Positions 1-9,925 of a stretch of DNA of 64,000 nucleotides are shown in pieces; position 1 is the stretch's first letter, and the number at the start of each line of letters is the position of its first letter. A model generated the notes under the pieces. That model made no database searches and was not told the origin of the DNA. It worked only from the letters and a program-made list of their open reading frames with translations. A program made the position numbers and the translations under genes. The DNA is taken from NCBI GenBank assembly GCA_001692895.1, contig KV748218.1, forward strand, positions 620,001-684,000. The letters run 5' to 3'. This stretch comes from Cenococcum geophilum 1.58 (lineage: Eukaryota > Ascomycota > Dothideomycetes > Gloniales > Gloniaceae).

Positions 1-59
1 AGTTTAGTTTTATTATTAGGTGATTATAGTTATAACGGGTATCCCGTACTTTATTTAGG

Positions 60-870
60 TTAACATAAATAGCTGCTAGGTGCCGTATTATCTTATTAAC
101 AGATATAAATCGGACAGGGGAGTTGTCCTTAAACTTGGCTTAAAGGTGCCGTTAGGCGTCCCTAGTGGTTCGACCAAAGAGGTAAAGCATTTTAGCTTTC
201 TTAGAAAGGAAATAGTTATAGTTAACGCGGAGCTTTCCTTATACTTAAATCCTCCAATTCTTAAAGGTAGGGTTTATCCTATTAGATAGTGGTAGGGGGT
301 TAGGGAGCTTAACGGACTTTAATTACTTCATTATTATATCCGTACTCCCTAGTATATTATATTTAGTAGAGTAAATAGGTTGGCTAGGGCTTTAAAAAGG
401 AAAAGCCGGGCTATTTTATAGGGCCGTAAGGCTTTCTAGGATCTCTTATAGGGTCTTTTATATATTTCTTGCTTTAAGACAATTGGCTTCCTAGCTAGCT
501 ACAAGGGCGCGAATCTGCTCGCGTATATCTATAATATTATTATTATCTTCAATTTCTAATCCTAATTGGATCTTAGGTTCCTCTTAAGTAAAGGCAGCTC
601 TCTTAAATAAGCTTGCTTTAGGTGCCATTATTAGCTTCCTAAGGTTCGTCGGTATTATACGCTTTAGTTTTAATTCTGGGGGTATAGGTCTAGTCCTATC
701 TAGCTTATAAGGTGGGATATTATCTAGGCCTTCCCAGGCAATATAGAGTTATTTTGGTGTCTAAGTATAGCGTGTTAATATATTATTGCAGACGAAGTTT
801 CTTTAGGGTGGGATATTATTAAGGCCTTCCTAGGCAAGGTAGGGAGAGCTTAGTATAATGTTACGGCTTA
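60..870 (+). pseudogene. RIP-degraded reading frame, unrecognised
   Basis: One plus-strand frame stays readable for roughly 270 codons from about position 60 to 870, broken almost only by TAG/TAA codons of the kind RIP makes from CAG/CAA. The first 70 codons (from 80) are open and rich in Lys, Leu and Val. I recognise no domain. It probably belongs to a multicopy element, because RIP acts on duplicated DNA, but no terminal repeats were found around it. It could also be a chance frame in AT-rich DNA; the regular spacing of stop types argues mildly against that. Confidence 0.3.
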
Positions 871-1009
871 AATAAATGCCTCTAAACCAAAGCTTAAACG
901 AATACTGTATTACGAAGATACTAAGCTAAAGAGAAGAAAAAGGGGTTGCTAGGACCGATGTAAATAAATATATAGGGTGAGCCGCCAAGGCGCTAGCTTT
1001 AGGCGGGCC

Positions 1010-1236
1010 AATTACAGGTCGGTAGAATATGGCAGAATTTGGCAGGTAACGTGCGATAGCGCCGTTATAAATAGTTACCGTCACGTAACCAGAGGATCGT
1101 ATATAACGTTAAGCGGCGCCGCCCTCTATCTCCTTTTCTTTCTTTAGCTTTAGATCTTCGTTTATAGACTACTAATCGTATAGGCTTACGCGTCCCTCTT
1201 ACTGTGCTCGTGCCTCGATTAATTGAGTCGCTAACA
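1010..1236 (+). mobile_element. LTR fragment related to the solo LTR at 17983-18207
   Basis: This stretch shares the middle and 3' part of the 225-bp solo LTR at 17983-18207: the GGCAGAAYTTGGCAG block, the CTCCTTTTCTTTCT pyrimidine tract, TCGTTTATAGAC, and the same terminus GAGTCGCTAACA. The 5' end with TGTTA is not clear and no target duplication is visible, so it is a truncated or more diverged copy. The short arginine-rich minus-strand frame over it (1065-1274) is a by-product of the LTR. Confidence 0.6.
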
Positions 1237-1689
1237 AGTCCTAGCGTTATCTTAGGAAGCGACTTAGACGGCATAGGCAGAGCTTAAGGCGTACTTACTA
1301 ATACTAAAGTGTTACTAGTCTGTCTAAGAAAACGCTACTGTTTTTTAACCAATTATCTGTCTACTAGCCTTAAGTCTACTTTGCCGTTTAAGGTTTCTGT
1401 TCTTTACTTAGCTATACCACTTATTTTCTTTACTTAATATAGCGATAATAATATTTTTAGCTTATACCCGTAATTCGCCTTAAATAGTAATATACCTATT
1501 TCTTTCTATAGTGTTATATTATACGCAAACTATATAACTAGTAATAATAATACCTAATTACTTTATACGTAATTAATATAATATTCTAAGTACTATTCTA
1601 ATATCTAGTCTAGCCTTTCTATTTACCCGTCTATCTATAAGTTATATACTATTAATATTACTACGTAAGTATCTTATTCCGCTAGAAAT

Positions 1690-1795
1690 ATAAGGTAAGG
1701 ATATAAATAGAAAGTCCAATTAATAGAATAATAGGGTATATTATATAGACAGACAAATCCTTAAGGGAAAGGAGGAGTCTATATACAAGGTAAGG
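1690..1795 (+). repeat. Direct repeat copy A (partner 6312-6410)
   Basis: About 105 bp matches 6312-6410 in the same orientation. Shared blocks include TTAATAGAATAATAG, GTATATTATAT, GACAAATCCT and AAGGGAAAGGAGGAGTCT. Differences are mainly transitions. The two copies are 4.6 kb apart and could be terminal parts of one degraded element, but I could not fix boundaries or a target duplication. Confidence 0.55.
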
Positions 1796-2154
1796 AAGGG
1801 CTTTCCCTAAGCAGGTGCAGCGTATATGCCTTATAGGCAAGTTGTATATAAGTCGCCTATACCTCGCAGCTATATAACTATTTGCTTAGGTCCCATCCAA
1901 TAATGCCCCCCCCCCTTTAAAAAGGGTTGTCCCTAATTCTTTATATACTTAGGCCTTAATAAAATCCTATAAAAAACTTTAATAAGGAAAAAATTAGAAG
2001 GGAAAAAGTGTCCTAGTTTTGCGTATAGAAAGATAGGTATATATATAGAGACTCCGCTAAATTCTACCAAATTCTGTTATCTTTATCGATTTTATTAAAT
2101 TCTACCAATCGCGTATAGAGAGATAGGTAGTATATATACGCGGCGCGAAGATGT

Positions 2155-2275
2155 TAAGGAACTTTAATCGCCGGTTAAAGTTATTTAATTAGTTAGATTT
2201 GCCTTACTAAGACCTCCCTATATTTAACCGAGCTAATAGCGATTTTCTATGCCTAGTATAGAAAATCCTAACTAG
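2155..2275 (+). repeat. Two hairpin motifs shared with chromovirus 3' regions
   Basis: Hairpin M (about 2160-2183) is AACTTTAA / TTAAAGTT around a GC-rich loop, followed by TTAATTAGTTAGATT. Hairpin N (about 2240-2268) is GATTTTCTAT / ATAGAAAATC. M recurs at 19665-19710 in chromovirus 1 and 32262-32300 in chromovirus 2, each a few hundred bases upstream of the 3' LTR. N recurs, inverted, at 32363-32418. This copy probably marks the remains of a third related retroelement. Confidence 0.5.
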
Positions 2276-5159
2276 TCTATTTAGGGTTTACCTAAATTTA
2301 GTAGACTATAAGAAATATTTTAAATCTTGCTTATATAAGCAGGTCGCTAATACCTTAAAGGTAGGTTATAGGTTACTTATATATATCCAAACTTATAATA
2401 ATAAGATAGTATACCCATTAAATCCACACTAACTCTATATTTTAGCCTTATATTATTTACGTAATATATATATAAAATAGTATATAAGCTGCTAATATAG
2501 GTTACTACTAATAGGTTACTAGTAGGTTAAAGGACCCTAGTTATAACTAGATATAGAATAATATATAAGTTATTAGTAGGTTATAGACCCTAATTAAAGG
2601 ACTTTAGTTATAAATAGGCCTATTACCTAATATATAAATAGTTTACTAAGATAGTATAGAGTAACGGACTAGGTCTAAGGAGAGTACTTTTAATTACTCT
2701 AAAGTTACTAGTTATACGCCATAGCCCTACTTATAAGTCGCTAGTATAGCTAGGTTGCGTTATGGTATGGCTTATATAGAATATTAATAAATTAAGCTTT
2801 GTCCTATATATACCGCAACTCTTATTATAAACATTAGCTTATTTCTTAATCCCTTAAAACGTCCTCTACCTTTCTTTAGTATAGGCTATATCTTAGTACT
2901 AGCGCTTACCTTTTGCTTACGCTTTAGCTATAAGGCTAGGTTATAGTATACTAGCTTTATAAAACGGCTTATTAGAATAAGAAGGTATTTTAGACTTAGG
3001 GAGATCTGTAATAAAGTTAAGTAGATAATGCTACTAGGCTTAAGTAGGGGCCGTAAAATACTGCAGCTTACTATAAAGTATATAGCAGCGTAATTTAAAG
3101 CGTTAGTAAGTACTATAGTTACTTAGGTATTTATAGAGATCCTTAATAAGGCCAAACCTTATTATTTTACCTTAGAAGTTCTTAATTATATTTTACTAGT
3201 AGGAATTTCCCCCTAGGTTAGCTAATAATATATAGAGTATAAGGCGCCCCTTATACTCTATAGATGGAATTAACTAGTAACTTAAGAGGTACTTCTTAAA
3301 AGCCGTTTTGGCTAAAGTAGCTATTATTACTACTTACTATAGTATAAGACTCTATATAAAGCTAGTACTAGTAAGGTAATATATAATATATAGGTTACTT
3401 ATAGAGTTATTATAGGAGACTATTACCTAGGCTAAGGGATCTTCCCTAGGGTTTAGTACTATTAGGCTAGTTAAAGTCTTAATAAAAATAGTAGAATACT
3501 CTAGTCCACTAGTGCTAGGTTTTAGTATAGTAGCACTAAAACCTCCTATAAAGTCTATAACTTATAACTTTTACTATAATATAGGTATAGATATAGTTAG
3601 GTCGTAATACGTCTATATAAGGTATATGTTTAGGGGTATATAGTATCTAAGTCTTTTATCTATCTAATATTGGGTCGCGATATACCTATATAAGGTATAT
3701 ATTTAGGGTATATAGTATTTTAGTCTTCTTTTTCTTTAATATTAGGTCGCGATATACCTACGCATAATTTACGTTTAGGGGTATACGGTATTCTAGTCTT
3801 AGGTGGCTTACTACTAGTAATCTTTACTATAGCTATCTGTATTCCTTATATAAATTATATATATAACACTAGGCCGTCAAAAACGGACTCTGCACCTATA
3901 CGTGGTGACGGCTACAAACCTAAGTCTTTGAAGTTCAGACTTAGAGCCAACGTAGAGACGTTGCACAGCGTGCGATACGACCTAGTGGTGGTAGTAGGTA
4001 TTGTGGGCGGTGGTAAAAGGTTTTTATATAGGATGGTAAGATCTTAAAAACTACTACTAAGTGCCCCTTACGAACAACAGCAACACTATTCTCCTATTAA
4101 GGCACCTATACGATCCAACATGGATACACAGCATTTAATAACATCCCCCGACCCCTAGTAGAGAGCATTAACGACCTCTTATGTTAATGAATAAGTGATT
4201 ACGAATAAACGAGTAACAAGTAAATATACGGCCCCTCCTAACCCCTAGGGCGATCGCCCGCGGAGCATACGGTCACTCGCTATTAACTATTAAATACTAC
4301 CTAGCAGTTTAGATAATACTATACGGTTTTCCTATCTCCTTTTAAGGAGTGGTAACCCTTAGCGAGGGCCTAGTAACTAGGGCCTAGGCATAAAAGATAC
4401 TTAGGCATATACGTCCCGCTCGCCTTTTAGTATAGTAGTAGTTTATAGATAAATCCCCCTTACACCTTTAATAGGCCTTAAGGGGGGGAAGGTATAGCGT
4501 ATATAGCAATAGTTAATAAAAGATAGTATATAGGGGGTAGTTAAAATACGGAACACAACTATAAGTGTATAGTAATTGAACGGCAAGGCCTAGCTAGGAT
4601 ATAGTGAACCCTAGCTAGGATAAGCTAAAGAAGGAAGTAGTAGTTCCTAAGGAGTTTAAATATCTAAGGAGGATAGGACGTAGCCGTAGGCCTATAGGGC
4701 CGCCGCTATAGACGGACATGGCAAACCGGGGTTTTTTATCCTACTGAGGTGGCTTATAGGGTTTTTCCTCCCCCAAACTGNAGGGTTTTCTTCCTGTAAA
4801 TTATAAGTTTTCCCCCTATGACGGAGTAGTCTGCGTGGGCCTAGATAGGATCCGTATTAGACGTTAATTAAGAATTACTACTATATATAACACTAGTGTT
4901 TAGGGGGTCCTTAGAGCTATCTAGCTATTAAACTATCTCCTTAGGAGTTTATTTAGAAAAGCTTTACCATTTTTAGGTTTTGTATAAGAGTATATATATT
5001 AGATCCCGCAAGAAACACTTAAGTTCGCGAGTACTCTCTCTGTCTTTTTGGCCTTATGGCGACGTAGTGCGGGACTCGTTATATTTTGTTTTCTAAACCT
5101 AGCCCTATAGAACCTATATTACGACCGCGCTTTAAGTAAAAAGATTTACCGCTACTAAC

Positions 5160-5317
5160 TGTAAAGGCTCAGTCAAAAAAAACAGAATCTATTGGTAGCC
5201 AGTGAACGAGAATTCCAAGACGAGGTCTGGAAGAAGGTCGAGGAAAGGACACGTCTATATACATGGCGCTAAGGCTCGGTCAGGCCCTCGAACAGGGTCT
5301 GTAACAGTGCCGTAACA
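5160..5317 (-). mobile_element. Solo LTR, 158 bp
   Basis: Read on the minus strand it starts TGTTACGGCACTG and ends GAGCCTTTACA, so it has TG...CA ends. It is flanked by CTAAC (5155-5159) and CCAAC (5318-5322), a 5-bp target duplication with one C-to-T change. The first 13 bases equal the start of the chromovirus 2 LTR, but the remainder differs. It is less RIP-mutated than its surroundings, as expected for a short sequence. It interrupts an otherwise readable minus-strand frame at about 5318-5400. Confidence 0.75.
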
Positions 5318-6480
5318 CCAACTACGCGATCTTCTATAATGGCGTTAAGTAGTTGCTTTTTATAGCGGATTTTAGCGAAGAGGTCTTTAGCGGTTCTTAC
5401 CTATATAATAAAGTCCTAGCGGAAAACCTCTACTTATAGGTAGGTTAGGAGATATAAAAACTAAAAGTCTACCTACTAATTAAAGTTAATAAAAGGGGTA
5501 TATAAGAAGAGGTCCTTTAAGCTTTATATATGGGCTAAAAAGGTATTAAACTTCTAGGTCTCCTTTATTATAGTTATATAGTATATAGTAGTATTATTAA
5601 AGCGTCTTACTATAGGGTCCTTAATCTAGTCTTAGACCATAGTTTTAAATTCATTCTATAGTAAAAGACCTTTATCTTAAGCGCCTAGCTAGCAATATAC
5701 TAGTTAGGCGATTATCTTTACTTTTATAAGACCTTTAATAGCCTAGCTCGTATATTGCTTATAATAATAGTTAGCGTTATTAACCCTAAATTGGTTTTTA
5801 ACCACGGCGATCTACTGGTTAAACTTCCGTTAAGTTATACCGCTAATATTAGGCTGTAACTTCTTAACTAGAGTATTAAGATTCGTTTATTATATATGTT
5901 TACTATATAACTTATAATCTTTATTAAAGGGATAACGGTAGGGCTTTATTAAGTTAATAATACTCTATAAGTTGGCTATTTTCTTAGCCAGCTTATCTAG
6001 CTCCTTTAGGTTAGTAGTATTTAGTAAGATACTAGTAACCTTACCAAGCTTCTATTAAGCCTAGATATATAAGTTAAACTAGTCTCTAGCGTTTATAGAT
6101 ATTTAACTGTCTTAAGATTTAGAAGGTGGCTTAGATTCTACTAGTGTACTTCTAGTGTTTTTATCTACACTAGATCTTAAGGCGTTTTGCCATTATGTCG
6201 TGAGCGTATTACTATTAAGTATAGGCGCCGATCTTATCTTTAAAGGTATTATAGAAAAATTAAACCGGCTATCCTTCTAAGGGGATTAGTAAGGATTTGG
6301 ATATAAGGTGAGGATATAGATAGGGGGTTTAATTAATAGAATAATAGAGTATATTATATTGATAGACAAATCCTCAAGGGAAAGGAGGAGTCTGTATATA
6401 AGGTAAGCAAGTATATACAACCTACTACTCTTTAATTTTATAGAGTAGTATCTATCCTCCAGTTTTATATACTTGCTTTT
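5318..6480. other. RIP-degraded repeat DNA
   Basis: TA-rich DNA. A minus-strand frame is readable for some tens of codons next to the solo LTR but shows no motif I recognise. It ends at the transition to normal composition near 6480. Confidence 0.45.
6312..6410 (+). repeat. Direct repeat copy B (partner 1690-1795)
   Basis: Second copy of the repeat at 1690-1795, with the block AAGGGAAAGGAGGAGTCT conserved. It lies just left of the boundary between RIP-mutated and normal DNA. Confidence 0.55.
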
Positions 6481-6845
6481 ATTAAATAAGACCTGGTTTT
6501 GGTTACTGTAGCAGTGTCTTATCGAACGAGCATATGCGGGGGAGGCTCGCTTAATTTTAGGTAGTAGCAGCGAGGTCCCACAGGCAAATTCGGAGTGTCA
6601 TACATGTGACCGTTCATCAAACAGCTCTACCTCTTCAACGGGAGTCAAGAAAGTATTTTCTATTGTGAATCTTAGGTCCTTAAGTCTTGCTATTCCTAAC
6701 TACAGCCTACGGCATGATTGGGGCGATAACCGCCTACTTTTGACAACACAATTTCATGATTCTAAACCTTCGGGGCGCTGGGCGCTCGCTGTTTCCATTC
6801 CCACCGGTTATGAGAGTACTGAAGGACTAATTCTAGGCTCTCAAG
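6481..6845. other. Upstream region of the HET gene
   Basis: Composition changes here from RIP-like to normal. No clear TATA box was found. An upstream frame from 6665 overlaps the HET start and is read as 5' leader, not a gene. Confidence 0.4.
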
Positions 6846-8910
6846 ATGTCGATCTATCCCTACAAGCCCCTGGATACAGAGACAGAAACTCGAGTTCTGG
6901 AGATTGAACCCGGGAATTACGATGACAAGATCGTTTGTAGTCTCAAACACATCTCTCTTCTGACAAACCCCAAGTTCGAGGCATTGTCGTACTGTTGGGG
7001 TAATTCCATGTCAGGCCCACCGGATGAGGAGACGCTAGACAAAAAGGTTAGGACGGCTGTAGCAGATAGCGAGAAGACGATCACAGAAGAACTTGTGTAC
7101 AGAGACCTAGAAGACCATCCTCAATATCAACGAATATACTACTTCTCAGGAGGGCCGCGAAAGCCCGGGAGAATTCACTGCGATGGCATTGACATGATGG
7201 TCGGGGGCGAGCTCTACTCGGTATTGAAGCGCCTTCGGCCACTACCAGGTTCTGATCTCTTAGTAATTTGGGTAGATGCTGTTTGCATTAACCAATTCGA
7301 TCTAGAGGAGCGCAAATTGCACGTCGGGAATATGAGTAAGATCTACGAGAATGCAGAAATAGTGCGCATATGGTTGGGAGAAGAAGTAGGCAGCGAAACT
7401 CAGGCATTCGAAACATTGAAAGAGGTGGCTGAGAAGATGGTTGGGTTATTCAATGACAAGAAACTCGGTGGTTTTGAGCGGCAAGATCGATTCTTACATG
7501 ACCAGAAAATACGAGGACTTCACTGGGATTCTCTGAGTGAGTTGCTGGGTCGCTCTTGGGTACGTTGGAGAGTGGCACTATAATAGCAGTTGGGCTGGCC
7601 TGATTGCTGACTAGTCGGCATAGTTTGAACGGGTATGGGTAATACAGGAGATCGCTAAAGCAGCGAAGGCCACAATTCACTGTGGTAGGATTGTATGGGA
7701 CTGGGATACATTTGCATTAACCATCAACACTATGCGCATCTGGGACATTGATATCTTCCTTTGGGCTGCCAGCGAACCCAAGGCCATCGAGGAAATCCGC
7801 TTAATGCGCCGTCTAAGAAGTTCAAGGGAAAACTCAGGCTCTACTCCATCTCCGAAACTACTCGAAACCCTGCAGGATTCACGGAAGTTTAAATGTACTT
7901 TCCCAAGCGACAAGATTTATGGTATCCTCGGTCTTGTGTCAGACCCGGAATGTGTTGAAGTAGACTACAGCATAAGCCCCTCAGAGGTTTTCAAAAGATA
8001 TACCATATCATATCTAAAAAATCACAATTCACTCGACATCCTCTACTATTGCGCTAAACCGAAGAAAAAGTCGGAGCTAAATCTACCATCTTGGGTGGCA
8101 GACTGGACCCAGCCATGCCACCATGAGCCGTTTGTACTTCTTAAGCTTCCTTCTCGTGCCGCAGGGAAGTCAAAAATCGATATCCGTTTCAGCCATGATC
8201 ACAAGAGCCTTCACACTCGAGGCAAGGTACTTGACTCGATCGAAGAAGTGGAACCGTTTCGCAAAATCCCGCGGAACTCCAAGATGTTCCACGAAGAAGG
8301 CCAACCATTTTTCCAAAGCCGCCATGTGGCGTGGGTTGAACACAACCACCGCGAAGTCTCCCGTAAATGGGTGTCAAACGTCCTCGAAGTTGCCTTCCCT
8401 AACAGGGTTGCCACGCCACAATCTTTCGAAGCATTGTGGCGAGCTTTTATCTGCAACAGAACCCAGGAAGGCGACATCCCTTCAGCAGACTGGGGCCAAC
8501 ACTTTTATCGTTGGGTCATGTCAATGACTCATGACATGTCAGAGACCGGTGCGCTGAAGAAGAAATGGAAAAGCGAGACTCGTAACGCGTACGATCTGAC
8601 TGAGAAAGCCAGTAGCGAGGACCCCTACGAGAAAAGCGTCCGGATGACGCTGTGCTTTAACAAAGCTTTCGGGACGTGGTGTTACAACCGGAGATTCTTC
8701 AGGTCAAAAGCTGGGAGATTCGGTTGGGCTACAGACACTGCAATGGCTGGAGACGATATCTGCATTTTCTATGGGGGCGATGCTCCCTTTGTACTCAGAC
8801 CCGATGGAAGTGGTCGTCACGAGATTATCGGTGATGGTTATCTTCATGGCTTTATGGACGGTGAAGCAATGGGTGCGGATATCGAGGAACGGGATTTTCA
8901 TCTTATCTAA
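6846..8910 (+). CDS. HET-domain (heterokaryon incompatibility) protein; join(6846..7559,7624..8910)
   Basis: Predicted 666-aa protein. HET proteins act in fungal non-self recognition, where incompatible allele pairs trigger cell death after hyphal fusion. The HET domain fills the N-terminal part: ALSYCWG at residues 46-52, then IWVDAVCINQ at 141-150, followed by ER and a NMSKIYENAEIVRIWLG stretch, and ERVWVIQEI at 240-248. About 60 residues are inserted between the first two motifs. The intron (7560-7623, 64 bp) begins GTACGT, has a CTGAC branch site and ends CATAG; removing it restores SW|FERVWV, the usual motif, and keeps the frame into the second exon. The start is the first Met before YKPLDTETETR, where the family normally begins. 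No NACHT, ankyrin or WD repeats follow; the C-terminal 300 residues are not recognised. CA/TG content is normal, so it is not RIP-damaged and is probably functional. Confidence 0.92.
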
Positions 8911-9036
8911 GATATGAGATTCCAGAAGTGGGGGTGAAAAGGGAACATCTCAAGCCAAAGAAGTGACTCTATACAAGAATTCTACGTAGTTTTGGTTGCT
9001 ACGATAGGTCACTGTCAGTATTTGGCATTTATTATA
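8911..9036. other. Intergenic region between HET gene and MITE
   Basis: Normal composition; no feature seen beyond the 9-bp target duplication TTTATTATA at 9028-9036. Confidence 0.5.
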
Positions 9037-9788
9037 GGGGTTAATACAAAATCCACCTACAAAGTTTCGATTATTTCGACATCCACCTCCTATAAACAGA
9101 ATCCACGTCCTGCTGATTGAAGCTTAATAGCTTTATATAGCCTAGCGCTAATCTAGCCTAGTACAATGCCAATCTAACCTAGTACTGGGTGTGGGCCAAG
9201 TGGGTCGGGTAATTGAGTGGGTCGATAGTAAGCACCCGAAAACCAAGTCACGCGGAAAAAAAAAGGGGGGAATGGTATTATGGTAGATTTTATGGTAGAT
9301 GTAGAGGTTCGGCAGAGCTTTGATAGAGCATTGGTAGTCTATGCGGAGTCTTGGCAGAGCTCCGTGCAGAGCTTTGAGAGGAGCTTCATAGAGAGCCTTT
9401 GACAAAGCTTCGGGTAGAGCTTCTGGCAGCGCTCCGCGTAGAACTCTACCGAAGCTCTGCACGGAGCTCTACCAAAAGCTCTACACGGAGCTCTACCAAA
9501 GCTCTGTACAGAGCTCTGCATCTACTATAACGTCTACCATAAAGCTCTACGCGGAGCTCTACGTCCACCGTAAATTATGTTAACCCAATTTTTACTGGGT
9601 CGGGTCCGTTAATAGGTTTAGACCTACCCGCTAAGAACCCGACCCAACCTAATACCCAGTGGGCATTACCTGACCTATTGTGACGCCTAGTTCCTATATA
9701 GATTGGCGTTATACTAGGCTGGATTGGTGTTAGGCTATATAAAGCTATTAAGCCTCAATCGGCAGGAGGTGGATTTTGTATTAACCCC
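9037..9788. mobile_element. MULE-like MITE, 752 bp, with 9-bp target duplication
   Basis: The left end begins GGGGTTAATACAAAATCC and the right end is its reverse complement. The inverted repeat extends over some 100 bp each side (shared TTAATAGCTTTATATAGCCTA), with an extra piece of about 50 bp in the left arm. It is flanked by TTTATTATA on both sides (9028-9036 and 9789-9797). A 9-bp duplication with long inverted repeats fits Mutator-like elements; an 8-bp hAT reading is less good because the ninth base also matches. There is no transposase, so it is non-autonomous. It sits between the convergent 3' ends of the HET and AAA genes. Minus-strand frames inside it encode only repeat peptides. 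Confidence 0.8.
9300..9560. repeat. GAGCTC-type short repeats inside the MITE
   Basis: Irregular repeats of a unit close to AGAGCTCTACCAAAGCTCTG, many with a palindromic GAGCTC or AAGCTT core. Similar units (AAGCTCTACACGAGGCTCT) fill 21000-21270 in the satellite block, in more TA-rich form. Confidence 0.7.
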
Positions 9789-9925
9789 TTTATTATACCC
9801 TGTAATATCTAATACCACACCCCAAAAGAACGATCTACTCGTCTCTAATAATCTCTGGGACTTTGCTAACACCCCAGAGAAATCTGCGCTGTTCTATATC
9901 TGCCAGCTCAATGCAATACTACCAA

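Larger units (their letters stand above)
1240..5159. other. RIP-degraded repeat DNA without recognisable genes
   Basis: TA-rich sequence, poor in CA/TG, with stops in all frames. I could not assign a family. Two things stand out: a hairpin pair at 2155-2275 shared with the 3' region of chromovirus 2, and a stretch at about 3880-4290 with clearly more CA/TG (less RIP), which may be part of another LTR or of single-copy DNA. One ambiguous base occurs near 4782. Confidence 0.5.

Noticed and set aside
1065..1274. Arg/Lys-rich minus-strand frame
   Set aside because: Lies within an LTR fragment and consists of the complement of its pyrimidine tract.
9148..9521. Minus-strand frames with ALPEALPEAL-type peptides
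   Set aside because: They come from the short AGAGCTC repeats of the MITE.
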